Part shown: piece by piece, positions 41,001 through 51,820 of the stretch
Layout: every line of letters begins with the position of its first letter
How positions within the stretch are numbered: the stretch's first letter is position 1
Assembly (NCBI RefSeq): GCF_014905175.1
Contig: NC_057791.1
Location: 3,906,001 to 3,970,000 of the forward strand
DNA length: 64,000 bases
Direction of reading: 5' to 3'
Source of the DNA: Aphidius gifuensis
Taxonomy: Eukaryota > Arthropoda > Insecta > Hymenoptera > Braconidae
Program-made: the position numbers and the translations under genes
Notes under the pieces: model-generated
The model's database searches: none
Told to the model about the DNA's origin: nothing
Seen by the model: the letters and a program-made list of their open reading frames with translations, nothing else

Positions 41001-42115
41001 ATGAAAATAAACAAAATAATTCAAATATAATTAACAAAGAAAAATCAATTAACGTCAAAGAAAATACTCAAAATAAAGATAAAACCAATGTGACTGGATC
41101 AATTGATTTATCTAATTCACAACAACATTTATCGACTCCAAATGATGAAACAAAAAGGAAAAGTTCATACAAACCTGGTCCTCGTTCTTCAAAGAATTTG
41201 TCATCTCGAAAACCTTTATCACCTGCTGTAATTATACAAACACCAATAAGTATGTCAACACCTGATTCACCAAAAAAAAATACACAATCAATAAATAAAA
41301 AAGGTATGACTAATATTAATCAAACAAATTCAATTATTCAATCAACATCTAATAATGATGATGATAATCAAAAGTCAACACCAGTTTCTATTAAAAATAC
41401 AACAAAAAAATCAGGTAAAATATCAACAATTGAATCAATTGATCAGTCAAAAATAACTCAAACAAAAATATCAAATTTTTTTAAACCATTAAGTAGCACA
41501 ATATCTCAAAATTTAATTTCAACTGAATTTGATAAAAAATTAATTGAAGCTAAAAATAAATTGGATAAAAATGAAAAATTAGATATAACAAAAATAATTA
41601 ACAATAAACAAAATATACAACAAACAAATCCATTAAAAAAAATGCTTCTAGCAAAAAAACAATTAATTAATAAAAATAAAAATAATAAAAAAATCATTGA
41701 TAAAGCATATCTTGTTGATGGAAAATTTTATAAAGTACCAAAATTACCAAGACCAAAACACTGGGTAACAGATAAACTTTATAAATTTTTATGGAATAAA
41801 ATGGAATCAAAATATGGTACATCAACTCGTGTTAAATCAGAAAAATTTATTCGTTATCTTGCTGATTGTGTTACAATAATACAAAGACGTAAAGAATATA
41901 AAAATTATAAAGATGATTTAGATGATTTAATGAAAAAAATGGCAACACTTGAAATTATTAAAACACCATTTGATTTTAATCATTTTTGTTATGATTTTTT
42001 GCCTTATGAATTTAGAGTTAAAGTTATACCAATGTTAATGCCTGGAGGTAAAACAAATATTCCATTTTATCCAGATAAATTATATACTCCAATTATCAAT
42101 GATAAAAGAAGATAA
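38040..42115 (+). CDS. Acidic Ser-rich nuclear protein with PIP-box-like motif; one internal in-frame TAA
   Basis: Exons 38040-38136, 38218-38445 and 38517-42115 share one frame totalling 1308 codons including the final TAA. A TAA at 40274-40276 interrupts it; the frame continues on both sides with the same Ser/Asp/Lys-rich character. The N-terminus is basic (MARRRSQNRRSSMRKSLD). The middle is disordered, with many Ser/Thr-Pro sites, basic patches and Asp/Glu runs near 40320-40370 and 40760-40840. Near 41455-41490 it reads ITQTKISNFFKPLSS, matching the PCNA-interacting consensus QxxIxxFF. The last 150 residues are a compact, conserved-looking domain (KFYKVPKLPRPKHWVTDKLY, then YDFLPYEFRVKVIPMLMPGG). 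I do not recognise the family. A chromatin or replication role is inference from the PIP-like motif and charge. The TAA may be real, a polymorphism, an assembly error or spliced out. Confidence 0.75.
40257..40289 (+). other. 33-nt GT..AG segment containing the in-frame TAA
   Basis: The segment begins gtaaat and ends ttcatcag, both good splice consensus. It is a multiple of three, and its removal deletes the TAA and keeps the frame (RQ-T-AFGESS). At 33 nt it is shorter than any other intron inferred in the window (next smallest 57 nt) and below the usual spliceosomal minimum, so splicing is doubtful. Confidence 0.35.
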
Positions 42116-43567
42116 TTAAATTTAAAATAATAGTTGTATATATATATTATAATTAAATCATAATTTTTTTATTCTTTTTTGTTTTATAAAAAATACATTT
42201 GATAGAAAATTAAAAATATTATTTATTTGTCAAATTAATTGTTGTAATATTAATAAATTTTGCTAATATAATTTATTTTGTTTATATATATATATTTAAT
42301 TAAAATTATATAAATATAGATAATCACTGACCTATCACAATTTTAATCTTATTTTTTTTATTTTTCAAGTAAATTGAGTGATTGTAACTTTTTTTTTTTT
42401 TTCTTTTTTACATAATTTTCTTCATCAATTCAAGAAAATTTATCATAAAGAAACTATATTGATAAAAATACGTATTATTTACTCAAAACAATGAGTGCAA
42501 CAAACTTATCATATTAATCAGACATTGCATTTTATTATCAAGATCATGTTACTCCAAACAATACATATATAAATTTATATCAACTTTACTTGGTGAGTAT
42601 GTTGGTGTAAGTGTCATAAGTACAGTTGACAATAAAAGTAATAATAATGAAATTATAAATATACATTTACTTACAAACGTCAAAGACTCTGTGTGATGAT
42701 AATCAATTTGTCAAAAGTGGTTGCACTAGCTCAGCAACACATCTTGCTGTTAAAATTAAAAAAATAACAAGATTTATATTTATAAAAAAATATATAAAAA
42801 AGACTGATTAAAGATCTATATGTAAAATGTGAGACTGCAATTTTAAGATTAAAAATAAATAAAATTTTTTTTTTTTTTTTTTACGTTAATAATTAATAAC
42901 AACAATTTATATTATTGTTATAAATATTATAAACGTTATTCATGTTGTCAATAAATAATCCAAGATGAATGGACAATTTAAAGCATCAAAAGATAGGTTA
43001 GGTAAGTAAAACAATAAATAAATAAATTTTATTATTATAAATAAAAAGAAAATATATAATTTTAAAAATAAATTAACGTATCATTTATATTTGATTAATT
43101 TAATTATTATATTTTTTTTTTTTTATTCAGATTTCTCCCTATTCTCTTGGGGTGAGCTAAATAAATAAGAAAAAATTATTATTTTTTTATTTATATTTTA
43201 TGTTATTATTGCTTTTTAACAGATGCTGATAATATTTTATTTATTTATAAAGTTTTATTTTTAGTTTGAGCTATTTAAAAAAAAATAAAATATATACTTA
43301 ATATTATCCTAAGATTATAACTAAGGCTTATATAAATGTTGAAAAATAAATGCAACTGCTTGAAATAAATTATCTGGCTTATTTTTTTATTATTTTTAAT
43401 ATTAATTATTATTATTATTATTTGCATTGCTTGAAATAGATATGATTATTTTAATGATAAACATTGAATGAGTTCATAATGTTAATTTTATATTTAAAAC
43501 TTAGTAATACTGTGAGAGAATTAACATTGAATATATTTTTAACAAAAAGAAAAACAATAAAAAGAAA
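42116..43567. other. Spacer before ATG4, possible non-coding leader exons
   Basis: An ATG at 42965 followed by gtaagt (about 43004), and a short segment 43132-43151 between an acceptor (ttttattcag) and a donor (gtgagc), look like small exons. They do not join in frame to the ATG4 start at 43568 through any AG that I tested, so they are at best 5' UTR. The rest is AT-rich. Confidence 0.35.
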
Positions 43568-45230
43568 ATGTTGACTGTTTTAAAAGGTGGATTGACAAGT
43601 AGTACAACAAATTGGTTTACAAATTTATCAACATCTGAAGCATCTGGTATTGCAAATATACCTGAAATTTTACCAGTTGATGATGACGATGAAATAGATG
43701 TTGGTGATGCTGCTGTTGCAACTGAAGTTGATAATAAAGTTAAAACAAAATTGCTAACAATGTGGAATAATGTTAAATACGGTTTGTGTGAGCATATAAT
43801 AATTTTTTTTTTATTTTCATATCATAAACAATTGTAGTGTTTAAATAAATTTTTAAATGTATATTTAACAGGATGGTCATCAAAAATGAAAACAAATTTT
43901 TCAAAAGAATCACCAGTATGGTTATTAGGTTCATGTTATCATAAAAAAAGTGATGATAATTTAGAAGCAACAAGTCCAGAAGCAGCAAGTGAAGCTGCTG
44001 GTTCAGATAATGATTCAAATGGTGATGTATCAATTGCTGAAGATGCAACAAGTTTAGATGAAACAATGGATGGTTTTAAACGTGATTTTTCATCAAGATT
44101 ATGGTTAACATATAGAAAAGAATTTCCAATATTAAATGGTTCAAGTTTTAGTACTGATTGTGGATGGGGATGTATGCTTAGAAGTGGACAAATGATGCTT
44201 GCACAAGCATTAGTTTGTCATTTTCTTGGTCGAGGTAATTAATAATCAAATTAAAATATTGAATTATATTTACATTTAATTTAATATTTAAATAATTTGA
44301 TAGATTGGAGATGGCGACCTGATCAATTATCAATAGCAACACCATTAGAAGAAAATAAACATAGAATGATTATAAAATGGTTTGGTGATCAACCAGCACC
44401 ACAATCACCATTATCAATACATAGTTTAGTATCACTTGGTGCATCAACTGGTAAAAGAGCTGGTGATTGGTATGGACCAGCATCAGTTGCTCATCTTTTA
44501 AGTCAAGCTGTTAATACAGCATCATTAATTCATAATGAATTTAATAATCTTGCTGTTTATGTTGCTCAAGACTGTGCAGTATATTTAGATGATGTTAAAA
44601 AATTATGTCAACTTCCTGATGGTAGCTGGAGATCACTTGTACTTTTAGTACCACTTAGATTAGGTGCTGATAAATTAAATCCAGGATATGGACCATGTTT
44701 AACAGCATTACTTAGTTTAGATGTTTGTATTGGTGTTATTGGTGGTAGACCAAAACATTCACTATATTTTATTGGCTATCAAGAAGATAAATTAATTCAT
44801 CTTGATCCACATTATTGTCAAGAAGCTGTTGATGTATGGAAACCAAATTTTTCACTTGGTAGTTTTCATTGTTCATCACCTAGAAAAATGCTTTTATCAA
44901 AAATGGATCCAAGTTGTTGTGTTGGTTTTTATTTAAGTGATAAAAAAATATTTGATAATTTTGTTAAAATTGTTGAACCAGTAAGTTTATATTTTTTATG
45001 ATTTTTTAATATATTAAATTCAATAGTAATAAGAATATTATTTTTTTATTTTACAGTTTTTAGTACCACCAAATCAAAAAGTTGACTATCCAATGTTTCT
45101 TTTTTGTGAAGGTAGTGGTGATGATTTACGACGTGTTTATGAAGATAAACCATCATCAGTACCAGATGTAGCACTTGATACACTTGGTGATGATGTACAC
45201 TATGAGTGTGAAGAGTTTGAAATACTCTAA
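43568..45230 (+). CDS. ATG4: Autophagy cysteine protease ATG4
   Basis: Cytosolic protease that trims ATG8/LC3-family proteins to expose the C-terminal Gly and later delipidates them. Exons 43568-43781, 43872-44234, 44304-44980 and 45057-45230 give 475 residues. The C54 peptidase core starts at SPVWLLGSCYH, with DFSSRLWLTYRKEFPIL, then DCGWGCMLRSGQMMLAQAL with catalytic Cys172. WYGPASVAHLL, SLDVCIGVIGGRPKHSLYFI and HLDPHYCQ follow, the last giving catalytic Asp360 and His362. An acidic insert follows residue 90, and the extended N-terminus and length resemble the ATG4C/D type more than ATG4A/B. The extreme C-terminus EEFEIL matches the LC3-interacting motif (FEIL) known at the end of human ATG4B. 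Paralogue assignment is uncertain. Confidence 0.94.
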
Positions 45231-46133
45231 ATTTTTTAATTTAAAAAAACATCAATAACTCAAAAAGAGGAAACAACTAAAAAAACGTACTTAAAGATGA
45301 AAAACAAAAAAAAAAAACAAAAAAACACTTTAATCTGGGAAAGAAAAAAAGTGAATTTCGCAATCTCGTTTTGACTTTGTCAAAAATTCCTGTGAAAAAA
45401 TTGAAAATGAACTAGAAATTCATTGAGTAATAATATTTTTTATTATTTTTTTTTCTTTGTTTTAATAATGGCGGTTACTTATTGCTTTTATTTTTATTTT
45501 ATTTATTCAAAAGAAAATTTTATCAATAAAAAAAAAAGGCTATAAGCTTTTTTTTTTTTTTTTAACAACTTATAAAATACAAGACTTGACGTAGATTAAC
45601 GACGTTTTAATTTACAAAAATTAAAAAAAAATCTTAAATTTATTTTTTTCTATTTATAGGAAAATTGACAAAATTTATTTTATTTGTTTGTTTGTTTGTA
45701 AAAATTTAAATATAAATTATTTATTGTATTATATATTTATCATTTGGTTATTATTTCAATTAAATATTTCAATAATTATGTAGAATTCATGATTATTTAC
45801 GTTCATGAAAAAAGAAAAAAAAAAAATATAGATTTGACAAATAAATAAATAGAAAAAAAATATATATATTTATATAAATGTTATTTATTTACAAAGTAAT
45901 TAATATTTTATCTTTTGCATTTAACAGTTTATATTTATATCAAAAAAAAAATTAAGTTTTGTGCAATTAGTCTATTTGAGCTTTAATATTTTGTTTCTAA
46001 TAAAATTTCAAAAAATACATATCTCTAAATTAAATATATATTTTTGTTCGAATAAAAAAAAAGAATATATTTATGTAAAATTATCTATTGTCTGTTTGCT
46101 GTATATTTGGTGGGTTGATAATTGCTAAAATAT
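45231..46133. other. Convergent spacer between ATG4 and AK3
   Basis: It holds the two opposed 3' UTRs. It is AT-rich with many AATAAA strings, and no gene is seen. Confidence 0.6.
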
Positions 46134-47058
46134 TCATTCAATAAATTTAGCAACATGTGATTTAATTTGTGGCCACATTTCATCAGTGGTATTACCATGA
46201 AAATCCATGAGAATTCCAAGTTTTTTATAATATTCAATAACTGGTGCTGTTTTAGTTGCATAATCTTGAAGTCTTTTAGCAACAACATCTGGTCTATCAT
46301 CGATTCTTTGACTCAATGGTTCACCAGTAACATCATCCTTACCCTTGTGTAAAAAAAAAAAAAACAAATTAAAATAATCCTAAAGCCATGATAAATATTA
46401 ATTGATACATACTGATATTTTTGGATCATTAAATCCAACATTATAAACACGTCCACTTGATAAATGAACCCATCTATTTTTTACTCTGTCAATAATAATT
46501 GAATGTGGTACTATTAAATTCAACACAATATTAACTTTAAATTGTTGTTGTAATTTATCAGCTTGTGCAACTGTTCTTGGAAAGCCTAAGTATATAAAAA
46601 AATGATTAGATAAATAATTTAGAATAGAATATATAAATATAAAGCTTTAATACTTTATGCATACCATCCAACAGTATATTTTTATCACCAGCTAGTTTTA
46701 ATTCATGACCAATCAATGATATCATTGTTTCATCAGGAACAAAGCTTCCTTCATCCATATATTTTTTAACTTCTTTTCCAAGTTCTAATTAAAATTAAAT
46801 ATCAATTATTATTTATCATTATTAAAATAAATTGTCAATATAATAATTATTGTTATTATCATATTTAAAAACAATAAACAACTTACCAGTGGAACGAGTC
46901 ACGTGATCTCTTAATTTGTCGCCACTTGATACATGAGTAACCCCAAATGTTTTGACAATTCTTGAAGAGACAGTTCCTTTTCCTGATGCCGGTGCACCAA
47001 GTATCACAGCTCTAAATGTATTAGCCTTTGATAACAATGAAGCTGACAACTTCACCAT
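46134..47058 (-). CDS. AK3: GTP:AMP phosphotransferase, mitochondrial (adenylate kinase 3)
   Basis: Transfers phosphate from GTP to AMP in the mitochondrial matrix, recycling GTP made by the citric acid cycle. Exons in transcript order: 47058-46887, 46784-46665, 46585-46413, 46343-46134; 224 residues, normal for AK3. The P-loop is GAPASGKGT near residue 21; family members usually have GxPGxGKGT, so one Gly is Ala. HVSSGDKLRDHV, the AMP-site motif LLDGFPRTVAQADKL, and the LID region RWVHLSSGRVYN...GKDDVTGEPLSQRIDD follow. The LID lacks the four zinc cysteines of bacterial enzymes and has the AK3-type sequence. KRLQDYATKTAPVIEYY completes the fold. The start chosen is the first ATG in frame (MVKLSASLLS); AK3 proteins have no cleaved presequence. 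Confidence 0.94.
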
Positions 47059-48515
47059 ATTGACAACCAATTAAAACTACATAGAAAAAAAATTATCAAA
47101 CAGTGATTAAAACAATATATTGTATTATCTTTTAAAAATATAATAATTCATAAATAAATTGTTTACTTTTGGATTATCAAAAAAACATGTAAGCCACAAT
47201 GACAATTTGCTTGATTTATTTTTTATAAAATTTAAACAATGAGTCAGTCATTTTTTTAATCTAAATTAATTAACTCTACACAAACCTCAAATAATCTAAT
47301 CATTGTTGAACTTAAAAATTCAACAAAATAACTCTAATAATAATATAAAACTTACTTTTTAATGTTAAATTTATAACTTGAATTGGTATTCAAGGTAACT
47401 AAAGTTGCTCCAAGTATTTCCTGTAAATTATTTTAATCAATTGTTGATAAACAATCAGTTTGAATCAAAAAAATTTGTATTGCAAAATGCTAATTTTGTA
47501 CTTTGAACCTGATGATTGTTGTTGATTGTGTTGACTGAAAATTAATAGCTTAAATGAACAACTACACAATGCTTATACCACCAATAACTTAGTTGGAATT
47601 TGACACATATGATGTAAATCGAGTCGAATGTTTCGTAATCGAAAAAAAAAAAAAAGGAAAAAAAAATAAATTAATAACAGAATTAAATTTTTATTTGAGA
47701 AATTTATTATTATTATTATTATTATTAATTGATTAGAAATATTTATCGACAAAGTAGCATTATATTTATTATCTTGAAAAAATGGGTAATACAATTTTTC
47801 GACTTGGCACTCAAGTCAATGTGGTTTTTTTTTTTTCTTAAATTACACATCTGGCAAATATTTTGATTCTTTTTTTTTTTTTTTTTGATAATAAAAGACC
47901 CTTCAATTTTTTTTACACTGCGTTTATTTAAATTTTATATTTTTAGATGTTTAAAATTATTATATATCGTTGGCTTTTTTTTCTTTATGTATGATCAGTT
48001 TGTTGGTCTCATTTTGATAAAAATATGTTTTTCAATCGTGTGAATTATTTCTTCTTTTATACATTTTTTTTTATGGTATAATCTGTGTTTTTAATTGGCC
48101 TTGAAGAGGATAATACGAATGATCAACATTTTTTTTTTTTATTGTTTTTAATAACTAATCATGAAAAATATTTTAATTATCAAAGAATAAAACGTAGCAC
48201 AAAAAGATAGTTATTAAAAAAAATGTTAAATTCACAAAAATTTTTCTTTTCATTCTAATTAACATGAAAAAAATAATTGTTTATAATTTGCATTAAAAAA
48301 AAAAAAAAAAAAGTGTTGGTAACACGATGCATTTTTTAAATTGCAAAATTATAATTAATTTTGTGAATCACTCGTGAATGTGTAAGTATTAATTTTCAAT
48401 ATAAAAAAAAAAGAAAGAAACGAAATTTGTCTTTTGTAATGTCAAGTTGAAAAATAATAATTATTTTAATTTTTTTTCTTAAATTTTAATTATTTTGATA
48501 AATCCTGTGAAGGGG
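47059..48515. other. AK3 5' flank and SPS1 3' flank
   Basis: AT-rich, with no gene supported. The AK3 promoter or leader probably lies within 47060-47600. The SPS1 3' side (47700-48515) has long poly-T/A runs. I saw no convincing SECIS-type stem with the AUGA..AA..GA core by eye, but a structural search was not possible. Confidence 0.45.
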
Positions 48516-50575
48516 TTACCAAAGTTCACCATCTTTTTCTTTAGCTGGTACTTCAATAACTCTAGGTTTATCAATAATTCTTGCTGTTCTTGTGCCTTTT
48601 TCAACAATTCCAATAATCCATGCTTGATAACCTTCTTGTTTTTCAATATCTTTACAATATGCTGCTGCTTGTTCACGTGGTAAACATATTAATAAACCAC
48701 CACTTGTTTCAGCAGAATGTCCTTGTAATAATTGAAACATATTACCACATGCTTTAGCAACAGCTGCCATTTTTGATATAACTGGTAAATTATGAATAAC
48801 AAATGAAACTTCATTTTTTTGATGTTTTGCTAAATTTTGTGCATGTCCTAATAAACCAAAACCAGTTACATCTGTTGCACCATGAGCATTGTATTTGTGC
48901 ATTAAACGAGCAGCTGTTAAAATAATTTAAATAATAACATTAAAGTCATGTCAAGACAATTACATTTATTATTATAAATTATATAATTATATCTACCAAT
49001 TCTGTTGAGTCTCGACATACTGTCCATGGCACGTTGATATGCTTTTCGTACATCATCTTCACTGACAACAAGCTTTATTCTGTTCCAACGATCTGGCTGA
49101 TCAAGCCATTGATGTGCATTAACAGCAACTTGTGTACCAAGTGGTTTTGTCAATACCAATACATCTCCAACAACTGCATTGTCTGGACTAAATTTTTATT
49201 TAAAAAAAATATTCTAATTTAGTTATTATTAACTATTGAATGCAAACAACAATAATTAAAAAAAAAAAAAGTATATTGACATGCTTAGAACCATAATATC
49301 TATCGATGAGAATATAATGGGGTGCATGATTAAGCAATATCAACGTTATTATTCCTGAAGTTCTTTAGAATATTCCATCAAGAAATATCCTACTGTATTA
49401 ACAGGTTTTTTTTTTTCTCACACTGGATTCGAACCAGAGATCTGAGATTTAATGATCCAGCTGTTTACCACTGGACCATTTGATCATTTAAGAATACAGT
49501 GAAATTATCTTCATCACATTTTAAATAGTATATTTATTTAAACAACAATTAATTTGTTTAACTTTATTAACATTCTTTTGTCTTTATTCAAGTTAATTTA
49601 ATTGTTGAAATTAGAAATAAAAAAAAATAATACTTACACAATGTATTCATTTGGTTGACATACAGTTGATGCAACACCTCCAATTGTACACCATGGATTA
49701 ACAACAGTTTGACCACCAGTTACAGTTGTACCAGCTTCAAGTGCTGAATCTTTAAAACCTCTCATAATCAATGGTACAACAACATCACGTTCTTTTTCAG
49801 TCATTTTTGTACTAACACCAAGTAACATCAGCATATTATCACACTCTGTTACACCCATTGCGTACAAATCACTCAATACATTTGCACATGCAATTTTACC
49901 TAATTAAATTATAGAAAAACATAAAACAAAAAGAAAAAAAAGGTTTAAATTAAATTATAATATTCAAAGATAAAATTCAAGTGATACTCTTCCTGTGGAA
50001 TTGTTTCTGTTTTGATCAATTGATGTTATCAATCTTACCCATCATGTAAGGATCATCAACAAGTGGATAAAAAAAATCTGTTGTTTGTACAAGGCTTAAT
50101 CCACCATGTCTCAATGGTGTCACTGATGAATCCATGCCAATGCCTAATTAAAAAAAAATAACAATAGAGTCATTAAAATAAAAATAATATAGTCAATATT
50201 CTCTCATCTTAAATAATACATTGACCAACATTATAAATAAAATATATTGATACATAATAAATTTGAAAATAAAATCTTACCAATTCTTGGCGTATTGCCA
50301 ATACCCATATGCATAAAATGACTGTGTTCATGATCCTGGGCGCTACCATCGTCAGCTTGTAGTCCCTCAAGGAGTTTACTAAGAATCTCCTGAGGAACTT
50401 TACACCCTCATCCTTTTAAATCAGCAAATCTAGTAAGACGAAAGGTTACGTCCAGGTCATGAGACACTGGGTCAAATGGTCTACGCAATGCAAGGGCATT
50501 TGGATTATTTCCTAATTCCAATTGTGTTATTGTCAAGGCATCTTGTGACACCGGTGTACCTTGTAAATCGGCCAT
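48516..50575 (-). CDS. SEPHS1: Selenophosphate synthetase 1 (SPS1) with in-frame UGA codon
   Basis: Member of the SelD/SPS (AIRS-type ATP-binding) family. Exons in transcript order: 50575-50281, 50143-50039, 49899-49638, 49187-48997, 48913-48516; 417 codons including the stop. Codon 56 is TGA (50410-50408) within FADLKG-TGA-GCKVPQEIL. This is the position occupied by Sec or Cys in SPS2 and Thr in vertebrate SPS1. The rest is intact and close to SPS1: MGIGNTPRIGIGMDSSVTPL, LVQTTDFFYPLVDDPYMMG, VTGGQTVVNPW, LTKPLGTQVAV, GATDVTGFGLLGHAQNLAKH and SGGLLICLPREQAA. The start lies in an exon whose acceptor is at 50588, after a likely non-coding exon. Known for the family: hymenopteran SPS1 genes keep UGA without a selenocysteine system and are thought to be read through. 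This gene fits that pattern. Confidence 0.93.
49416..49486 (-). pseudogene. tRNA-like relic in an SPS1 intron
   Basis: On the minus strand an A-box-like tggtccagtgg is followed about 50 nt later by a perfect B box, ggttcgaatcc, at tRNA spacing. The D stem (TCCA/TGGA) and most of the T stem pair. The acceptor strands (GATCAAA and GTGAGAA) do not pair and the anticodon stem is poor. It is best read as a decayed tRNA or tRNA-derived element. Confidence 0.6.
50365..50410 (-). promoter_or_regulatory. SPS1 UGA codon and downstream readthrough hairpin
   Basis: UGA at 50410-50408 is followed by G. Ten nt later a stem begins: TTCCTCAGGAG (50397-50387) pairs with CTCC-T-TGAGGGA (50374-50363). This gives 11 bp with one G.U pair and one bulged U, enclosing a 12-nt loop. 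The position and shape match the hymenopteran readthrough element described beside the UGA of SPS1 genes. Function here is inferred from that precedent. Confidence 0.8.
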
Positions 50576-51820
50576 CTTTACACCAGACTGTGAAAAAAAA
50601 TTCATATTCTCCAAAAAAGACTACTCTTTTTTATCTATATATACATATACAATTAATATATGTATATATATTTTTTTTTTTCCGGCTTGTTAAAGTGAGG
50701 TTAGACTTTCAATCCTTGATTTCTTTTTTTTTTTTTTATTTTTTAATACGCTTTGGTTAATTGTGTCCGAGAAGCTGGATAGCGTGTTCAATCTTTAATA
50801 ATAATAAAAAAAAAAAAAAAACAAATTTTGTTATGGTTTTATTTGCGTATTATTAATATGCCTTATTATTATTATTAATTTATATTGTTAGTTTTATTAG
50901 TTTAATAAATTGACGAGGTATTTTTATGTTCCTCCGCCATTGCCAAGTGCTTACCTTCAATATTGTTTTGCTTTATTGAAACTGTATCTTTACAAAAAGA
51001 CAGTCAATGCTTCTCAATGTGTATATTATTATTTACGAAAAAAAAAAAAACAAATATTATTTAAAATAATTGAACAAATTTGAGAGCAATTGAAAAAATT
51101 TGACACGGGCGTCGAGTAACCGGGATCATATACAATATTAAAATGGCGGTTTACAATGGATTTTACATGATGTTTAGAATACCCAAACGTAATAATGTGT
51201 TGCGTCTGGAGTGTTCCCACCACTCTTGATGCTGTTATCTTATTGGATAATTTAAAATAACGCATGCGCTTTTATATTTTTAACGTCAGGTTGTACCCGA
51301 TTAACATTGTACCCGATGCATTGAAAAAAATTCCATTTTGTTTTTATTTTATATTGTTTTTTTGTGTGAATTTTATTACTTTTGATTATGAAAATGTTAT
51401 CAGCATGTTTTTTATTATTATTTTTAACAAAACAATAGTTATTGTTTTGAAATAATATTTATTTATTTATTGTTTGTTTGTTTGTTTTTTTTATTTACAA
51501 ATAATCAATAATAATAATAATAAAGTAAATTAGCTAGGTCAGATGGAAATCTCTGTTACCATCTGGAATTTAAATTTTATGTTTATTATTGTTATCAGAG
51601 ATTGGAGTAAAAAAAAAAATAAAAAACAGAGATAAAAAAAGAGTTTATAAAATATATATTGATATTATATATGTGTATATATAATACACACACAGTGAAA
51701 GTGACTTTTTATCATGCCACAAATTACCGAGCAATTATTCTTCATCCAGAAGCCACAAGAGTATCATCATCTTCCTCGTTATAAATACTCCAAAAAATTT
51801 AACACGTCAATTTTTAAAAA
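50576..51820. other. Divergent promoter region of SPS1 and MMSDH
   Basis: On the minus strand a likely non-coding SPS1 exon ends at 50955 before gtaagc and begins somewhere near 51130; its intron runs to the acceptor at 50588. A GC-richer block at 51100-51300 is the best candidate for the SPS1 promoter. On the plus strand the MMSDH start at 51821 is preceded by about 500 bp without a clear element. Confidence 0.4.

Noticed and set aside
42965..43151. Two small upstream exons that could extend ATG4 (MNGQFKASKDRL and following)
   Set aside because: No AG before 43568 restores the ATG4 frame without a stop, so they are not accepted as coding. They may be leader exons.
47700..48515. Possible SECIS element 3' of SPS1
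   Set aside because: No stem with the required non-Watson-Crick core was found by eye, and hymenopteran SPS1 is not expected to have one. A SECIS covariance search would decide.
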